From NCBI RefSeq assembly GCF_964204645.1, contig NC_134035.1, positions 9,858,501-9,922,500 of the forward strand: a stretch of DNA of 64,000 nucleotides. Reading direction: 5' to 3'. This DNA is from Tubulanus polymorphus (taxonomy: Eukaryota > Nemertea > Palaeonemertea > Tubulaniformes > Tubulanidae). This document shows positions 23,171 through 37,095 of the stretch, one piece after another. The translations under genes and the position numbers were made by a program. Numbering within the stretch: the first letter of the stretch is position 1; each line of letters opens with the position of its first letter. The notes below the pieces were generated by a model. It was not told the origin of the DNA. It was given only the letters and a program-made list of their open reading frames with translations, and ran no database searches.

Positions 23171-26100
23171 TTCAATTTTTCATGAAGACGATTATTCCTC
23201 CTTAAAAACATAAGACCATTTACATTACAACATAATAAATCTTAATTTGTATTTGTATTGATTGCAAGTTTGGCCGCACGATCAATCAATCTGAGTCTAA
23301 TTCAGTCTCACGACAAAAAGTATCTCGAATTTCTATATACCATCATTTAAGATTAAGGCGCAATTAGAAGAGCAAACTTGTATTCATTGCATTTATGAGT
23401 TTTATTTACTTGGGGGAAAAAACTGAACAGACCGCCCAATCACCAAATACTGCCGTCAAGTGCTGCCACCTAGTTTATGTACAAAATGTATCATGCCTGA
23501 AGATGTTGCAGTCTTGGGCGATAGCGGGTCGCTCCGGGAAAATTGCAGGACTTCTAGTAGATTGGGCCACCCGGTTATCTGAGTTAGTCGACTACGGTCG
23601 AACTAAACGAAACCGAATGTCCATTAGTCGGAACTATATTCCGGAAATTGTTCGAAGATTAAGCACATTCGGTTATTAGTTCCGACCACTAGTCGATTAG
23701 ATACGATAAGCCGAATTTGGCCCTGGCTGCCGACGTATCTATTTCACTTTCGCTTTCATTATTTTCTGACTGAGGAGGCGCCGCAGAATTCACCAAACAA
23801 CCAGATGTCTACTATAGTAGTGGCAGTGCTTAAATGGGTGGTCAGTTTAGCCAATTGGTTTGAATGTTTAAAAAAACAAATTTGCCGGTTTGCAAGATCT
23901 CCGGAGTGGTGTGCAGTGGCGGATTTTTCACTCCGAACCATCCTCGAAAAACTCGCGTTCAATGCATGATTTATGAATCACACTGTGGTGCTCCTGTCCT
24001 GTCAGACGTTTCAAAATCAAACTGAGTAGCGTTAACGGTCGAGCTTTAAAATCGGTTAATCAAGTTCTATGTTCAAATTTATTTAACGGAAAAACTATGA
24101 CAGGCTATGTACTATACAGAGATCAAAGGAGAGAAAATACAAACAAACCACAAAATTCACAATTTTCAACAAGCCCAATTATAAAAAAGAGAAAAGAAAG
24201 AAATTTAGCTTTCTGCGTGGTCCAAGCAAAGAGGCCGCTGTCGCAAGCATCCAGTCCACGGAAAGGACAACGAATGAACGAAAGGAGAGGAAATGAGAAT
24301 TGATTAATTTCGCAAACTTAGAGTGTATGAGCTAGAAACTTCAGAAGATGACGGATAGGATCTAAGTTTACGTTTTGAATCATCGATTGCCGTTTAATCG
24401 ACTCGTGCCTTTTTCGCATGGTTCAACCAACTACCGGCCTTTCTCAACTGCCAGCTCTTAATCAATACGCTGAACCTACGACTTCCAGCTGCTAATCGTG
24501 CTACAGATGTCATTGAAATTGTGTTTAGGTGACTGGGCTAATTATTACAGAAAACTCCGACATAAGATACATTTTAGTACACATCATTTTCAACTATTGA
24601 CCACCCTTCTAATCACGTCACAAAGTAAATATTTCATTTATCTTGAAATCGAATCGAATCTGACCGGTCCCCTTCGAACTGACCTCCAAACAGAAAAATC
24701 TCCGAAATCCATGTCACTCAAGTGTAACTTGTTCCGTTATGCATATCATCATCATCCAGGATTCTATACTCGGGCGGGAAGCGGGGGAGTAGACACCTTA
24801 GTATTCTTTATCTAAATAATACTAAAATAGATATATTTATATTGTATTCAAAAGACGGTAGCCTTGTGCGTGATATTTCATTTGATACTCTAGCCCAGCA
24901 TATGAATATATACGTACACTTTTAAAAAATGCCGGAGGGATTGACAAGCTTCGTATTACATTATATTTCATTTCTTTTACTGACCCAACCCTACTTTCAC
25001 GGAAAATTGACAACCATCATGATACATGATTACATAAATTTGATGGTTAATATCGATCGTTTTTCAAAAATTTTTCAAAAAAAAATTCCAAGGCCAGATT
25101 TATGAATGAAGAACTGCATTAACAGTTTAATTGGCCGAAGGGTAAGATTCCAAATTGGTCTGCACGAATACCCCTAGTACGTTTCTCGGAAGTATAGACA
25201 CTCACTTATCACCTCTTCAAGCAAGATATTCGGACCCAAAATCTGTATCGATTCATTCTCATTATCGATTACAAATACATTCGGACGTACACTAGGTTAA
25301 AACTGTAATTCACTCGCGGAAAAGTATCTAAAAAGAATGGAGGACAATATATGATCTTTTCCTTTATAGCTAATTCCAAATCTTTTAAATTAGGCCAACA
25401 AAAATAAACCCCAATCAGTCGCTTGCCCGTTGAGGCTGGATGTATGATTGCTTATACGAACAGAAATTACCGATTATGTACACAAATTATTATGTTATTT
25501 CGACTAATTTAATTACGTTATTCCGATTGACCATTCCTACCATATCTCTACTTTGTGTGATTTCACAACGTTCCTGGCAGGTGTGACGGGGACACCGAAA
25601 TGAACATAACATCAATTCAAATCAATCCACCAAATATGAGGGACAATATTCTATTTCAAAATAAATTAGATTTGTTTTCTTTTCATATGCATTTCATTTC
25701 CATTATATTGTGTACACAAATTTTCAATAAAATCCACATTCGTCACAAAATAACATTACAGCAAGTTTGAATATTACGCAATAATAACAGATATGTTCAC
25801 ACTGTGAATGCGCCGTAGATTCTAAGTTCTGTTCGAAGCTTCAGCTCGTCCGAAGGTGAAAATGAACAATGAACATGAATTAATAAGATAGTGGTCAGTT
25901 AATTTCTGTCAAATTATTGTGGAATCCTGACGTCCAAAGGCCTTCCATTAGACTGGGAAATATACAGACATGAATAATTATGTAATGGGTTTACGTAACT
26001 GGAACGTTACTATATTCTATCCGCACCCAAAAGTTCTTACAAAAAAAAAACGTGATTACTATAATACGTCACTCCTTTCAATAAAGTCTCTAACGAAGAA

Positions 26101-26201
26101 ACGTGACTTCTTTTTTTCGTATTCTGTTCGATAACCTACGCGTGTTGAAAGAGAGAGAGAGAGAAAAAAACTATGAAAAAAGTTTCAAACGCCTCCTTCT
26201 G
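23171..26201. other. Intergenic region between RFWD3 and the cysteine-rich gene
   Basis: Apart from the element at 23564-23724 I see no feature. Open frames here are short and unsupported. The left end must hold the RFWD3 promoter, the right end the promoter of the plus-strand gene. A (GA)n run at about 26150-26164 precedes the TATA box. Confidence 0.5.
23564..23724. repeat. MITE-like element (copy 2)
   Basis: Same family as 22904-23085: gtcgaactaaacgaaaccg, ttagtcggaac, attccggaaat, ttagttccgaccactagtcg, ending ccgaatttggccc. It lies just upstream of RFWD3. Confidence 0.75.
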
Positions 26202-26207
26202 TATAAA
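26202..26207 (+). promoter_or_regulatory. TATA box of the cysteine-rich gene
   Basis: gTATAAAac in a GC-poorer setting lies about 220 bp before the first candidate ATG. It is the only well-placed TATA box seen upstream of a gene in the window, which fits a regulated rather than housekeeping gene. The predicted transcription start is near 26230. Confidence 0.5.
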
Positions 26208-26422
26208 ACAACGGAGGAAGACAACGACGCGGAATGAAGTTCAGAGCGAGCGTTCGTTGACCTTTATCATCGTAGTTCATAACATCTCAATTTAACTGAA
26301 GGCCATCGCGCGGAGAAAGTGTCGTTATAAATAAAAGACCAGACTGTCAACTTGTTAGATTTATACGTACGTGGAGAAACCGCCTGGACGTCCGCGTTTG
26401 AGTTTCAGTTTAACAATAAATA

Positions 26423-29400
26423 ATGGTATGTTCTTCGCAGAGCTCCAAGATGTCGACATTAATACCGCACATGTCCGTTAACAGAACGTTTCTACTACAA
26501 ACTGTATTTTATTTTTCTACTCATCGACGCCGCTACCGGCCAGAAATTACCTTAGAAATTATAAGAAAATTATTTTTCCAGGTAAGTGCATCTTTGTTTT
26601 ATATTCTTATTTGACGGAACGTGCGCTCACATTTTCTGGGTTAGACCTTTTGTAAGATATTATTTTTCTATCTAACGCAAGCGCGCATTTTCGAATGCAT
26701 TTGCCTAAAAAGGGCTGTGGTAAACAAGTCCATTCTTTCGTTCAGATCTATCGATGGGCCATACAGGTTAAATCTTTTGACCGACTAAGCAAATTTCTTC
26801 GGCGAATCATTCACGGTATAATTCGATTGCGATTGAATTCGGGAGACCAAGGTTGACGCGTTTAGGCGAATGCGGTGTGAAGACTGATTCGCCGAATATC
26901 ATCGCCGATCAAAAGATCTCATCATTCAGTATATATTTTCTATTCGGTGGAGGTGAAACAAGCAATCGCCGATTAGAAACTCGGCGATGATATCTACGTA
27001 GATAGGATACAGCTTAAGGCAATTTAAAAGAGAGCACTGCCACTTTTCATCAACTGGAGAAAAAATTTATAGATATCTTAAGACAAAACCATGACACAGT
27101 TTGGTTTCACATCGTCACTGTTCTCAATTGTTGCGTTCAAAAATTCCAAGAATCGCCAGCAAATATCTGCATTTCATTTCCTTTAAAATGCTGTATAACT
27201 TAAGTTCATCGAACAAGGGGCTGCAGAACTATATATGATATTCAATCTAAACTTATGTTTTAAAAATGAGCGCAATTCATCGCAACAATGCGGACCTCGA
27301 GGGACCGCCACAAAATGGCGCCTAGAAACTGGAAACTTCTTTATTGGTCGATTCGCCAATTGAAAATGCGCCTCGTGTCCGTTGCACATTATGCAAAATT
27401 TGTAGAAAATTGATGAAATACTGTAACGGGCTTGTGGTCTGCGGAAACCATTTTGAACCGATAATTAGCGTGAGTTAACAATTTGTCTTTTTCGATCGAA
27501 AACAGCGAGCAGGAAATCAGTTACGAAAATCCGCTACGTACATTGCGTGGTTTAACGATCAGAAATCTGATCTCTGTACTAAACATGTATCGTCTGTGAA
27601 CAATGCGTCAAGACAATTATATGATTGTAATGTTATTTAATACTATTCGCGTCAAACCCAGATTTAACAGTGACGATGCCAGTCCGTCCGTCCAAAAATC
27701 CGTGACGTCGATGTTTGGTATAGAAAACAATGTTTTTTTTACCGATATTGCGCTTGAAAACAAGCCTCTAGGGGAATATGTTTACAGTAATTTTTCATTC
27801 CGTGTTCGAACGAAGAAATCTAGGTGCTCGTGATGTATAAACATCACAATATGACCGGTATGACCGGTTGTCATGAAATTCGGCGCTGCGCGCGGTTGAT
27901 ATCTCGACATTTCTATCCCAAAGGCCGGCGGCGGCGAGGACCCGATTGCTTATAACAACCCTGACGTAGACACGGTCATTCGTCCGGTCATTTCACTTGG
28001 CTATGAATTATTTCTATTTACGTCAAATTTGCCATCAATTGGTGATATTCATGAATTATCTAATAGTGTGCCCTCACACGCCAGACTTTGACCGGTTGGT
28101 TAAATATTAGAAATCATGTTTTACATTTATGCAATGATCGGATTGTAAATAATATCCGGGTAAGATGAAAATCCGGATTCAGCTGATCCGAACAAAGTTT
28201 GACTGTATCTTTATACGGATATATTTCTGTTAAAACCCTTTGTATTTGAAGACGGACTCCAAGTCACCGATTGAATAGCAATTTCTGTTAGGCGTAGCTT
28301 GAAAGTCGTCTGTATTTATTGGACCTCCAGAATACAATAGAAGTATTCATTGTGATCTGTTATTTACAGCTGATGCTTTGAACACGAGAACTGTGATATT
28401 TACAAACTCAATAGCTATAGTTATATTTGATACATATAAAAGTATGATTAGGTTTAACGCCCATATTGTGCTGTTAACAAGAACTAAGACAAGTACATCT
28501 ATGATTTACACCCAAAAACCTTCAAGGCCATCCTCGCCAACACAAACCCTGGCCGCAAACCCTGCATTGGTCTATAACATTGCCCAAAATTCCCCCAAGA
28601 TCTCTTTGGCGGACGGGTTCGAGCCGCTAAGCGGCCACCAGACCAGTCTAGACAACCAGATGTGCAGCGAATCTGCCGGTGTCAAAAACAACGCGTTTGA
28701 TTGGCTAGATATATACACTGTGGCAACCTGTCCGCCCAAGGAATTCTGGGCAATGTAAAACCTGGCAAACCCTTCAATAGACCAACGAAGGGTTTGCAGC
28801 CAGAGATTGTGTTGACGTGAGTTTTGGCGGGAGGCAATCAAACCCTGGCAAGCGAGGATGCGACAACGTCCTCATACAGTGAATGCCAGTGGATTGTTGC
28901 AATTCAGCAACGCCGTTAATTTTTTTTCTTAGCGTTGATGCGAAAGCTATATGAGGGCCATGGCAAAATCCCCTCCCCTGTAACGATCCCTGTCTTTGAT
29001 AGTCTGAATACTAATACTTTATCGTAGTCATCGTGTAACGTCTTGTCCAATGACTAACGGGGCAGAAACAGCGTGCCCCACGTTATCGATGAAGGACGAC
29101 TGCGAGCAAAACCGCAAAGAAGTTCTGGAGTTCGAAAACCGCGGACATGATTTGGAGCACACTATCTGTTCAATTGGGCGTCCATGATCTAATTTGGATA
29201 TTCATTAAGACCTAGTCTATACGCATACGCCATTGGTTTATTATCAGTCTAATGAATCTTTATATCAACGGGAAATTCATTTCTATCCCAGCACGAAGTG
29301 GAAGTTGAACAGTGTCGTGCTAGTTTGATATTTTCCGATCTTGCTCAGTCTGGCGGTTAATTTAAAACGTTCATCTCTATAATCGAAACTATTTTGGATT

Positions 29401-31386
29401 GATAAAGGTAAACATACGTGTGGATGAAGCCAGAGATATGATTTGTTAAATTCTCACAATAATGCAGAAATTAATAGACCCTTTGAGATAACTCTTGGGT
29501 GTAACCCGCGAGAGTCTTTTAGGTTCAGAAACGTCAATCATTTACACTTAGCAAATGAACCTTTCAAACTGGGTTTATTCCATTTAGTTACAATTTACGA
29601 GTGATAGCGGGTATTGTTATCGAGTCACCACAGCTTTAAGCAATTGTTAGTGAACTTCCATACTTCATTAGTTATAAATCTCGTTCCGTGGTCTATAGTT
29701 AGCGGGGAGGGGGGATGGAGGGATTCCCATTCTGACCAGGACGCTCGCCAGGACATCCACAGTGTAGTGAACCCCGCTTTCTTCCAGCCTGGATCCGCCC
29801 CTGGCTGTCGAGCTAAAGAGGTTGCCGGTTTGAGTCCTGGTAGGAGGGATGGTCGAGCTTGGGTTATCGGAGATCTCAGTCTAACATAATCTAATTTTGT
29901 TTTTTTTAGATATTCTATATGCAAGCGCGTCGGATTAGACTGACGGATGTCGTAAGGTTATTGGTCTGGTCAACGTTATTTAATTGGTCGGAGGCGATGG
30001 TTAGACATAGACATACTCCCAATCGACTTTTGTTACATGCGCAACATATACGAGAAATTCGAATTAACCTTAAGTTTCTAAAAGGTAAAAGTTTTGGCTT
30101 GGGTCGAAAAGGACAACTTGGCATTTTTTCTTTCAATGGTCCTTTCAACAAATCTTATACTTCATCATAGAATACTACGTATGTTTTTTTTTCAGAGTTT
30201 GAGATAACAAGTTGAATATATGTTTTTTCCTTTGCTAGATTGTCAATGCCCTCTGCCAGTGTGCGCCCGAACGCCCCGTAGATGTCTAGTAACCGGAGTT
30301 TGCACGGCATGTAAAGCCCCGAACTACGGCAAACGATCTCAGGTACGTGTTTCGACCGACAGGTGGCAGCTTGTCGTCTGCGAAATCATGAATGAAGTCG
30401 ATTCACGACCCCAAGATGAATTGCACTATATAAGAACGACTTTTTTCTTATAAAAAAAGAAACAAGTCGAAACGATCACGTTTGATCGCGCTGTCGCAAT
30501 TTTAACACGAGAAACAAGAACGTGAATGTATTGCCTTTCATGAGAACGGGTTAACGAACTCCAGCCCAGTCAAAACATCGTTAACACCTCGAACAACATG
30601 ATTCGTGGGTTGGAGGTGCACAGTTTCATACGTTTCTGATATTTCAGAATAACGAAAATTTGTCGATTAAAGATGGCGACTCGATGATGAGGCGTCAGCT
30701 ACCAGAGAAGTGGCAAAGAGATCAGATTCTTACAGGAGGTTAGTATCGACTTAGTGACATAATAATCTTTTCGTGAAACCGTTTCGCGAAACTCGAGTAC
30801 GATCGATACAGACGCCGTAGTAGTTCGGGTCAACGATCTTATTTTTACGCAAACCGCGTGATTAGCTGGTTACCAACCAACGATGTTAGGTAGCTCAAAT
30901 AAAAATAGATTCAAGCTATTTTCATTCCGCTAAGGCGAAAGATCATTCCCTCATCGTTCATTGTCACGAGTTGGGTTACATAACTATATTCTAATGCAGT
31001 TATATATTCAATAATTAATCATTGACTTCATTCATTGTCACTTTTGCCATATATATATAATAAGTGTCATACGCTTTAAGAATGATACTGTTATTATCAT
31101 GTATGACCAGGGAGGTGCGAGTACCTCCCTGACGTTCAGACTCCGAGAGAATATATTCAAAGTGTTACGCATAGTACATGACATATTATCTCATAGTGCT
31201 ACTAGATAAAATGATGGGCACAGAGTTATAAACTAATTTCCGTTCATTTCAGATAGTGAATTTATGGGTAGGCAGGACCGCCAGCACCACGTCCTCGCAC
31301 GACTAAAACCCCCAGTGACCCAAAAACAACGGGACGTTTATCTATTGCTAGCGCTGAATCGTAGAATATCAAATACCGATCATTGA
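26423..31386 (+). CDS. Unrecognised cysteine-rich, probably secreted or prohormone-like protein
   Basis: Not recognised. Five exons keep frame: 26423-26581, 29910-30084, 30239-30342, 30648-30738 and 31253-31386 (220 residues if the first ATG is used). The start is uncertain. Exon 1 may be untranslated with translation from the ATG at 29919, which puts LLVWSTLFNW, a possible signal-peptide core, about 13 residues from the new N-terminus. Exon 3 encodes DCQCPLPVCARTPRRCLVTG and then VCTACKAPNYGKR: six cysteines in about 25 residues, followed by GKR, a classical amidation and dibasic cleavage site. The rest is basic and polar, ending ALNRRISNTDH. Inference: a processed peptide precursor. Alternatives: a small intracellular zinc-binding protein, or a mis-joined model. 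Splice sites are canonical and a poly(A) signal follows. Confidence 0.5.
28529..28860. repeat. MITE-like element with long imperfect stem
   Basis: The left arm catcctcgccaacacaaacc and the right arm ggcaagcgaggatg are inverted copies. The match continues inward through gcattggtctat/caatagaccaa and cattgccca/gggcaatg. About 332 bp, in the long intron of the cysteine-rich gene. Confidence 0.75.
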
Positions 31387-31516
31387 TAATGAAAGACGAT
31401 TAAAATACAGTACGGTTTAATATTTTCCTCATCCACGTGTGATATATCAACGGTTACGTATATAGATATTTATTGTATATAAATTTTGTTTGCTCTGTTT
31501 TGTTTCGTTTAGCAAA

Positions 31517-31522
31517 AATAAA
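31517..31522 (+). terminator. Polyadenylation signal of the cysteine-rich gene
   Basis: AATAAA lies 131 bp after the stop codon of the five-exon model, supporting the position of its last exon. Confidence 0.6.
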
Positions 31523-33194
<1,672 letters not shown>

Positions 33195-34901
33195 TTAGAA
33201 ATCGTCGTCGGTAGATGAATCGCCAATGTTTCGTATATCATCCATACCTCCTCCTCCTCCCACGATCTCTTCTTCGATTACAACCGTTTTTACGTCATTC
33301 TTATTCCCATCGTCGCCGCCGTCGTCGTCGGATCTATCGTCATTCGACCTCAGTAGTTCTTCTTGCGCGTCCTCCAGAGCGTCTTCCATCGTTTCGTATT
33401 CTTTCGCCTCCTGTTTCTTCGTCGAGTTTTTGTTCTTCTTTTTTCTCAATATTTTCGGGATTTTTATCTTTTTAATTTTGAATCGTCGTCGTTTCGGCGC
33501 GTCGGGATCTCGTTTGCCGAAAATCACGACCGGTCGTTTGTAAAGTATGACGGCAGCGGTTACAATCCCGGCCACACCCAGGATACCAACTACCGCTCCG
33601 ACTATAGCCCCGACTGGTGTCTGGTTCTCAACCTTTTCGAGCTTTTTCTCTAAAACTGCTTCTTTTTTCTATTGAAATGAGTTGGAAATTTGCAGCAACA
33701 ATATTCTAATATGTATACAGCATTTATATAATTCAGACATTAAGTAAATAAAACTCACCTCTTCTTTGTACAGTTGCTTTTCGACCTTTTTCAATTCTTT
33801 CACCACTTTTTCTCCAGTATCTTCTTTCTTCGCCGGTTTCAATTTCTTGCTTTCGTGCCCTAAACGTGACGCCAGGAAACTCAATAACGGGAAGATGATT
33901 TTCCAGGTTTCAATTCAATATTATTGAAAACATCCATAACTGTTAAAAACGATGCTACGTTCACTAAGAACCGTACGGGTTTTAGTGTACCGTAGCTCCA
34001 GGTACACCCCCACCCTATCACGAGTGGGATCACTGGAGGGAAATCATGGACAAGTCAAGTCACCTGCCTTGATTTATTTTCGAAGCTGGCTCAGGAATCG
34101 CTCACCAAGAACCTTATCATCTGATGTACCATGTCGGACCGTAGAACGAAGGAGATCTCTGAGGAGACAACTACTGCCAGGACTGGGTGAAAGGAATCAA
34201 GTAGGCCTATAGACACATTTACTCGCTACATGAATTTAATGGTTTTCCCCAAAATTGCGGGATTTTTCCCCTCCAGAAGGCCAGGGCAAATTCATTTGGT
34301 GACGATACCTATGTTAATATTGATTCGACCTGCTGGTGCGTCATTCACTGGTTCTTGCTCTTCACCATCGAGCTCATCTTCGTCTTCTTCTGAGTCCAAT
34401 ACGTAGTCGTCGATTTCCTCATCGTCATCAACAACTTCGTCATTTTCATCGTCGTAATCTCCCTCTACACAGGATAGATTTGAAATGTAGTCAGGTCTGA
34501 ATATCTAAGTGCGTAGTGTCTAAGCTAGCGGCGGCTGGACAAATCTCAATTCTGGCTCCATACCTTTACGTGAATCCGATAGTCGTGATTTTTCTGCCGT
34601 TTCTTTATTTTTATGATGTTTCAACTCCACATCAGTGCCTGCTGTCTGTATCTTAACCTTCGTGTTTCTATTGCCATCGTGGCTTTTAGTGGTACTCGCA
34701 AAAACCCCTACTGGGAGGTAAATCATTCAATAAGAAAGTCCTCAGGCCTATAGGCCTGATAACCCGTTTGGTTTGATTTTAAGTTCAAAAAGTATTTTCA
34801 TGATTTGAGATGAAAAGAAATGTTCAGAAATATTTTGATAGATGCAGACACTTACCTGCGCAAAGTATGCACAGAATTATCATAACAAGTTTCAAGTCCA
34901 T
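33195..34901 (-). CDS. Unrecognised single-pass membrane protein with acidic ectodomain
   Basis: Not recognised. Five exons in frame: 34856-34901, 34564-34710, 34309-34464, 33759-33859 and 33195-33668, giving 307 residues. The N-terminus MDLKLVMIILCILCAVGVFA is a clear signal peptide. Residues about 66-116 are strongly acidic (EGDYDDENDEVVDDDEE and on). A lysine-rich coiled-coil-like stretch follows (VVKELKKVEKQLYKEE). One membrane helix spans about 168-193 (VGAIVGAVVGILGVAG), with several GxxxG-like pairs. The cytoplasmic side starts with a polybasic RRRFKIKKIKIPKILRKKK segment, then an acidic tail ending SSTDDDF. A type I topology follows from signal plus helix. An acidic secreted face could bind calcium or basic proteins; that is inference only. 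A homology search could show it to be lineage-restricted. Confidence 0.7.
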
Positions 34902-35697
34902 CTTTTTTTCAATAGTAAAACTCATAACAAATCAACAACAATGCGGGCAGTTTTCAAGAACCAACCCTAAACAACGACTTCTCTTCATGCGCAAGGTTTC
35001 TTATCGATGGTTCTTACCGCAGTTGTCGAAGTGGCGCAATTTGTCGATGATCTTAGGACCTTCAGCTTCACCCATATTCTATTCGAGTCATCTCCCTTAT
35101 CTGTGCGAGTGAAGGACGTACACAATTTGTTTCGCATTCATCGGAAATTATGGGATTCGACTTTTCAAGAATCTAATTAAGATGGGGTATTCAATATTAC
35201 TCACCATTCACTGCCCGGATTGCATGAGAAATGAGGGACGAAAATTAAGTACCCCGAACAGCAAAAATCGTGCCATTTTCAGCGATGTCTGCAAATTAAC
35301 AAACTATTTAGAAATATTTAAAGCCTAAACGGCATTCGTTAATCCCTAAAACAGAACGCCTCGGCGCGCCGGCTGTCGGTTGAAGTCAGAATACTTTCAA
35401 AAACCGGAAAATATATGTATCTTACTCACAAATTAAATTTACGCATTTATATGTAGGAAACCTATAGAAAGAACGTGATTTAATATATTATTATAGTTAT
35501 TTGTTTGAATTCTCGGATGGCTTTATTCTGATTTTATCTGATTTCGCCTAAAGGAGTTGCTTATTCAGCCGGTTTCTGATATCAGGAATCCGTACAATAT
35601 TTTGCGGTGTTACATATATAGAATCATTGCACAATAGAAGTTTTGATTCAATCTAATCTGGAAGTGCTGACGACTCGTTGCTATTGAGTTGTGGACC

Positions 35698-36752
35698 ATG
35701 ACAGTGAACGGTTCTCATCCGTTTCGTTGCTCCCAGACATTAAGATGGAACTATCAGTTCAGCGTTTACATCTACATGGCAGGAATCGGTCCTGTTACTG
35801 TTTGCGGTATTCTGTTGAATATCCTGACTATTATCATTATAGGCAGACTACGCAATAGTTGCTATCATACGATTTGTCTTTTAGCGGTTTCTGATCTTGT
35901 GTTCAGTTTATCATCTTTTATCATGTATCCGCTGAGAATGTATTTTATCTACAGTAATCTGGGTGACTTCGTTTTTCGTTATGATGACTGGTATTTCGGT
36001 TGGTGGTTTATAATTGTCGCCTATATGGGGCTGTATCCGTCACAGTTCGTCAGAAACTGGCTCGTTGTTGTTGTGAGTTTAGAGAGAATTTTAGTCATTA
36101 TTTTCCCGTTAAATTATAAACGCTTCTGGAGACCTTTAAGTATTAATCTACTCTGTTTCGTGTTGACATTGTTCAGTTTGTTAATTTTCTCGGAATCTAT
36201 CATTCCTCGAACCCTACCGGGTTTAACGAGATGGCCCTGTCTAAAACCTGGTCAGTACACTTATACAATTTTCTGGCCCGAGTACACAAATGTTAGAATT
36301 CTGAAAAATGTTGAATCTCTTCTAAAACCAATATCAGTTAATAGAAGATACACAATAGTATACGGGATTATATTTCTGCCTATATCAACATTGCTGGTTG
36401 TAAACGTATTTTTGTGTATTGTTTTCACTCGGACCAGAAATCAACGTAAATCATTAATAGGTGGCGTTTCTAGGGATAACGATACGGGAATATTGAAGAT
36501 GGTTTCAGCAGTTGTTCTGGTTTATGTTATTTGTGAATTTCCTGGCATTTGGATCGACTTCCCGCAAAGCTTTTCAACTTTGTAGATGAAATGATTCTGA
36601 GGAAATTCTCACTGTTAATGACAATGTTTGATTCTTGCCTAAATTTTACCGTTTATTGTTTGACGAATCAAAGATTTCGGTCAGAAGTCGTCGCCATATT
36701 GAAAGTCAGCAATCACGTAAGAACAAACACAAGTCGAGCAAGCTGGTTATAG
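35698..36752 (+). pseudogene. Class A peptide GPCR, intronless, frameshifted before TM7
   Basis: Rhodopsin-family receptor, most like the FMRFamide-receptor-type group of invertebrate neuropeptide receptors. The first in-frame ATG is at 35698 and gives MTVNGSHPFRC with an N-glycosylation site. TM1 GPVTVCGILLNILTIIIIG; TM2 ICLLAVSDLVFSL with its conserved Asp; TM3 end VVSLERILVIIFPL (ERI in place of DRY); TM5 and TM6 (VVLVYVICEFPGIW). The frame then stops at 36583-36585 (TAG), while the -1 frame continues AKLFNFVDEMILRKFS, then TM7 LLMTMFDSCLNFTVYCL and NQRFRSEV, which are good receptor sequence up to 36752. One net base lost within about 36540-36582 explains this. It could be a pseudogene or a base-calling error. 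Confidence 0.8.
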
Positions 36753-36773
36753 CATTTAAACCCGTCCTCTAAT

Positions 36774-37025
36774 GAACTGTAACTGGACAGTACACTCGTA
36801 CCATTCATTGGCCTCAGTACACAAACTGCCAGAATTCTAAAAGACATTGAATCCAATCCAAAACCAATAACAGTTGAAGATAGATACCCAATAATGTATG
36901 GGATGATACTTTTACCTATGTCGACATTACAGGCTGTAAATGCATTTTTGTTTATTCTTTCCACTCGGACCAGATATCAACGTAAATCACTAATAGGTGG
37001 CGCTTCTAGGGATAACGATAGATTT
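36774..37025 (+). pseudogene. Decayed partial tandem copy of the GPCR
   Basis: Collinear with about 36250-36485 of the receptor (second extracellular loop, TM5, third intracellular loop). Shared strings include gagtacacaaa/cagtacacaaa, agaattctaaaag, ccactcggaccaga and ttctagggataacgata. It has no TM1-TM4 and no TM6/TM7. It starts 21 bp after the parent ends, so it is a local duplication, truncated on both sides. Confidence 0.8.
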
Positions 37026-37095
37026 AACGCAGCAGACGATTTTATTTTCATCAATTAATTAGGCTTTTAAAGTTTTTATCCTGAATTCTACAATG

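Noticed and set aside
24097-24303. Short plus-strand open frame upstream of the peptide gene
   Set aside because: Lys/Arg/Ser-rich low-complexity frame without splice support or homology.
33215-33653. Plus-strand frames opposite the last exon of the membrane protein
   Set aside because: Mirror images of a Lys/Asp-rich coding exon; no splice logic or family.
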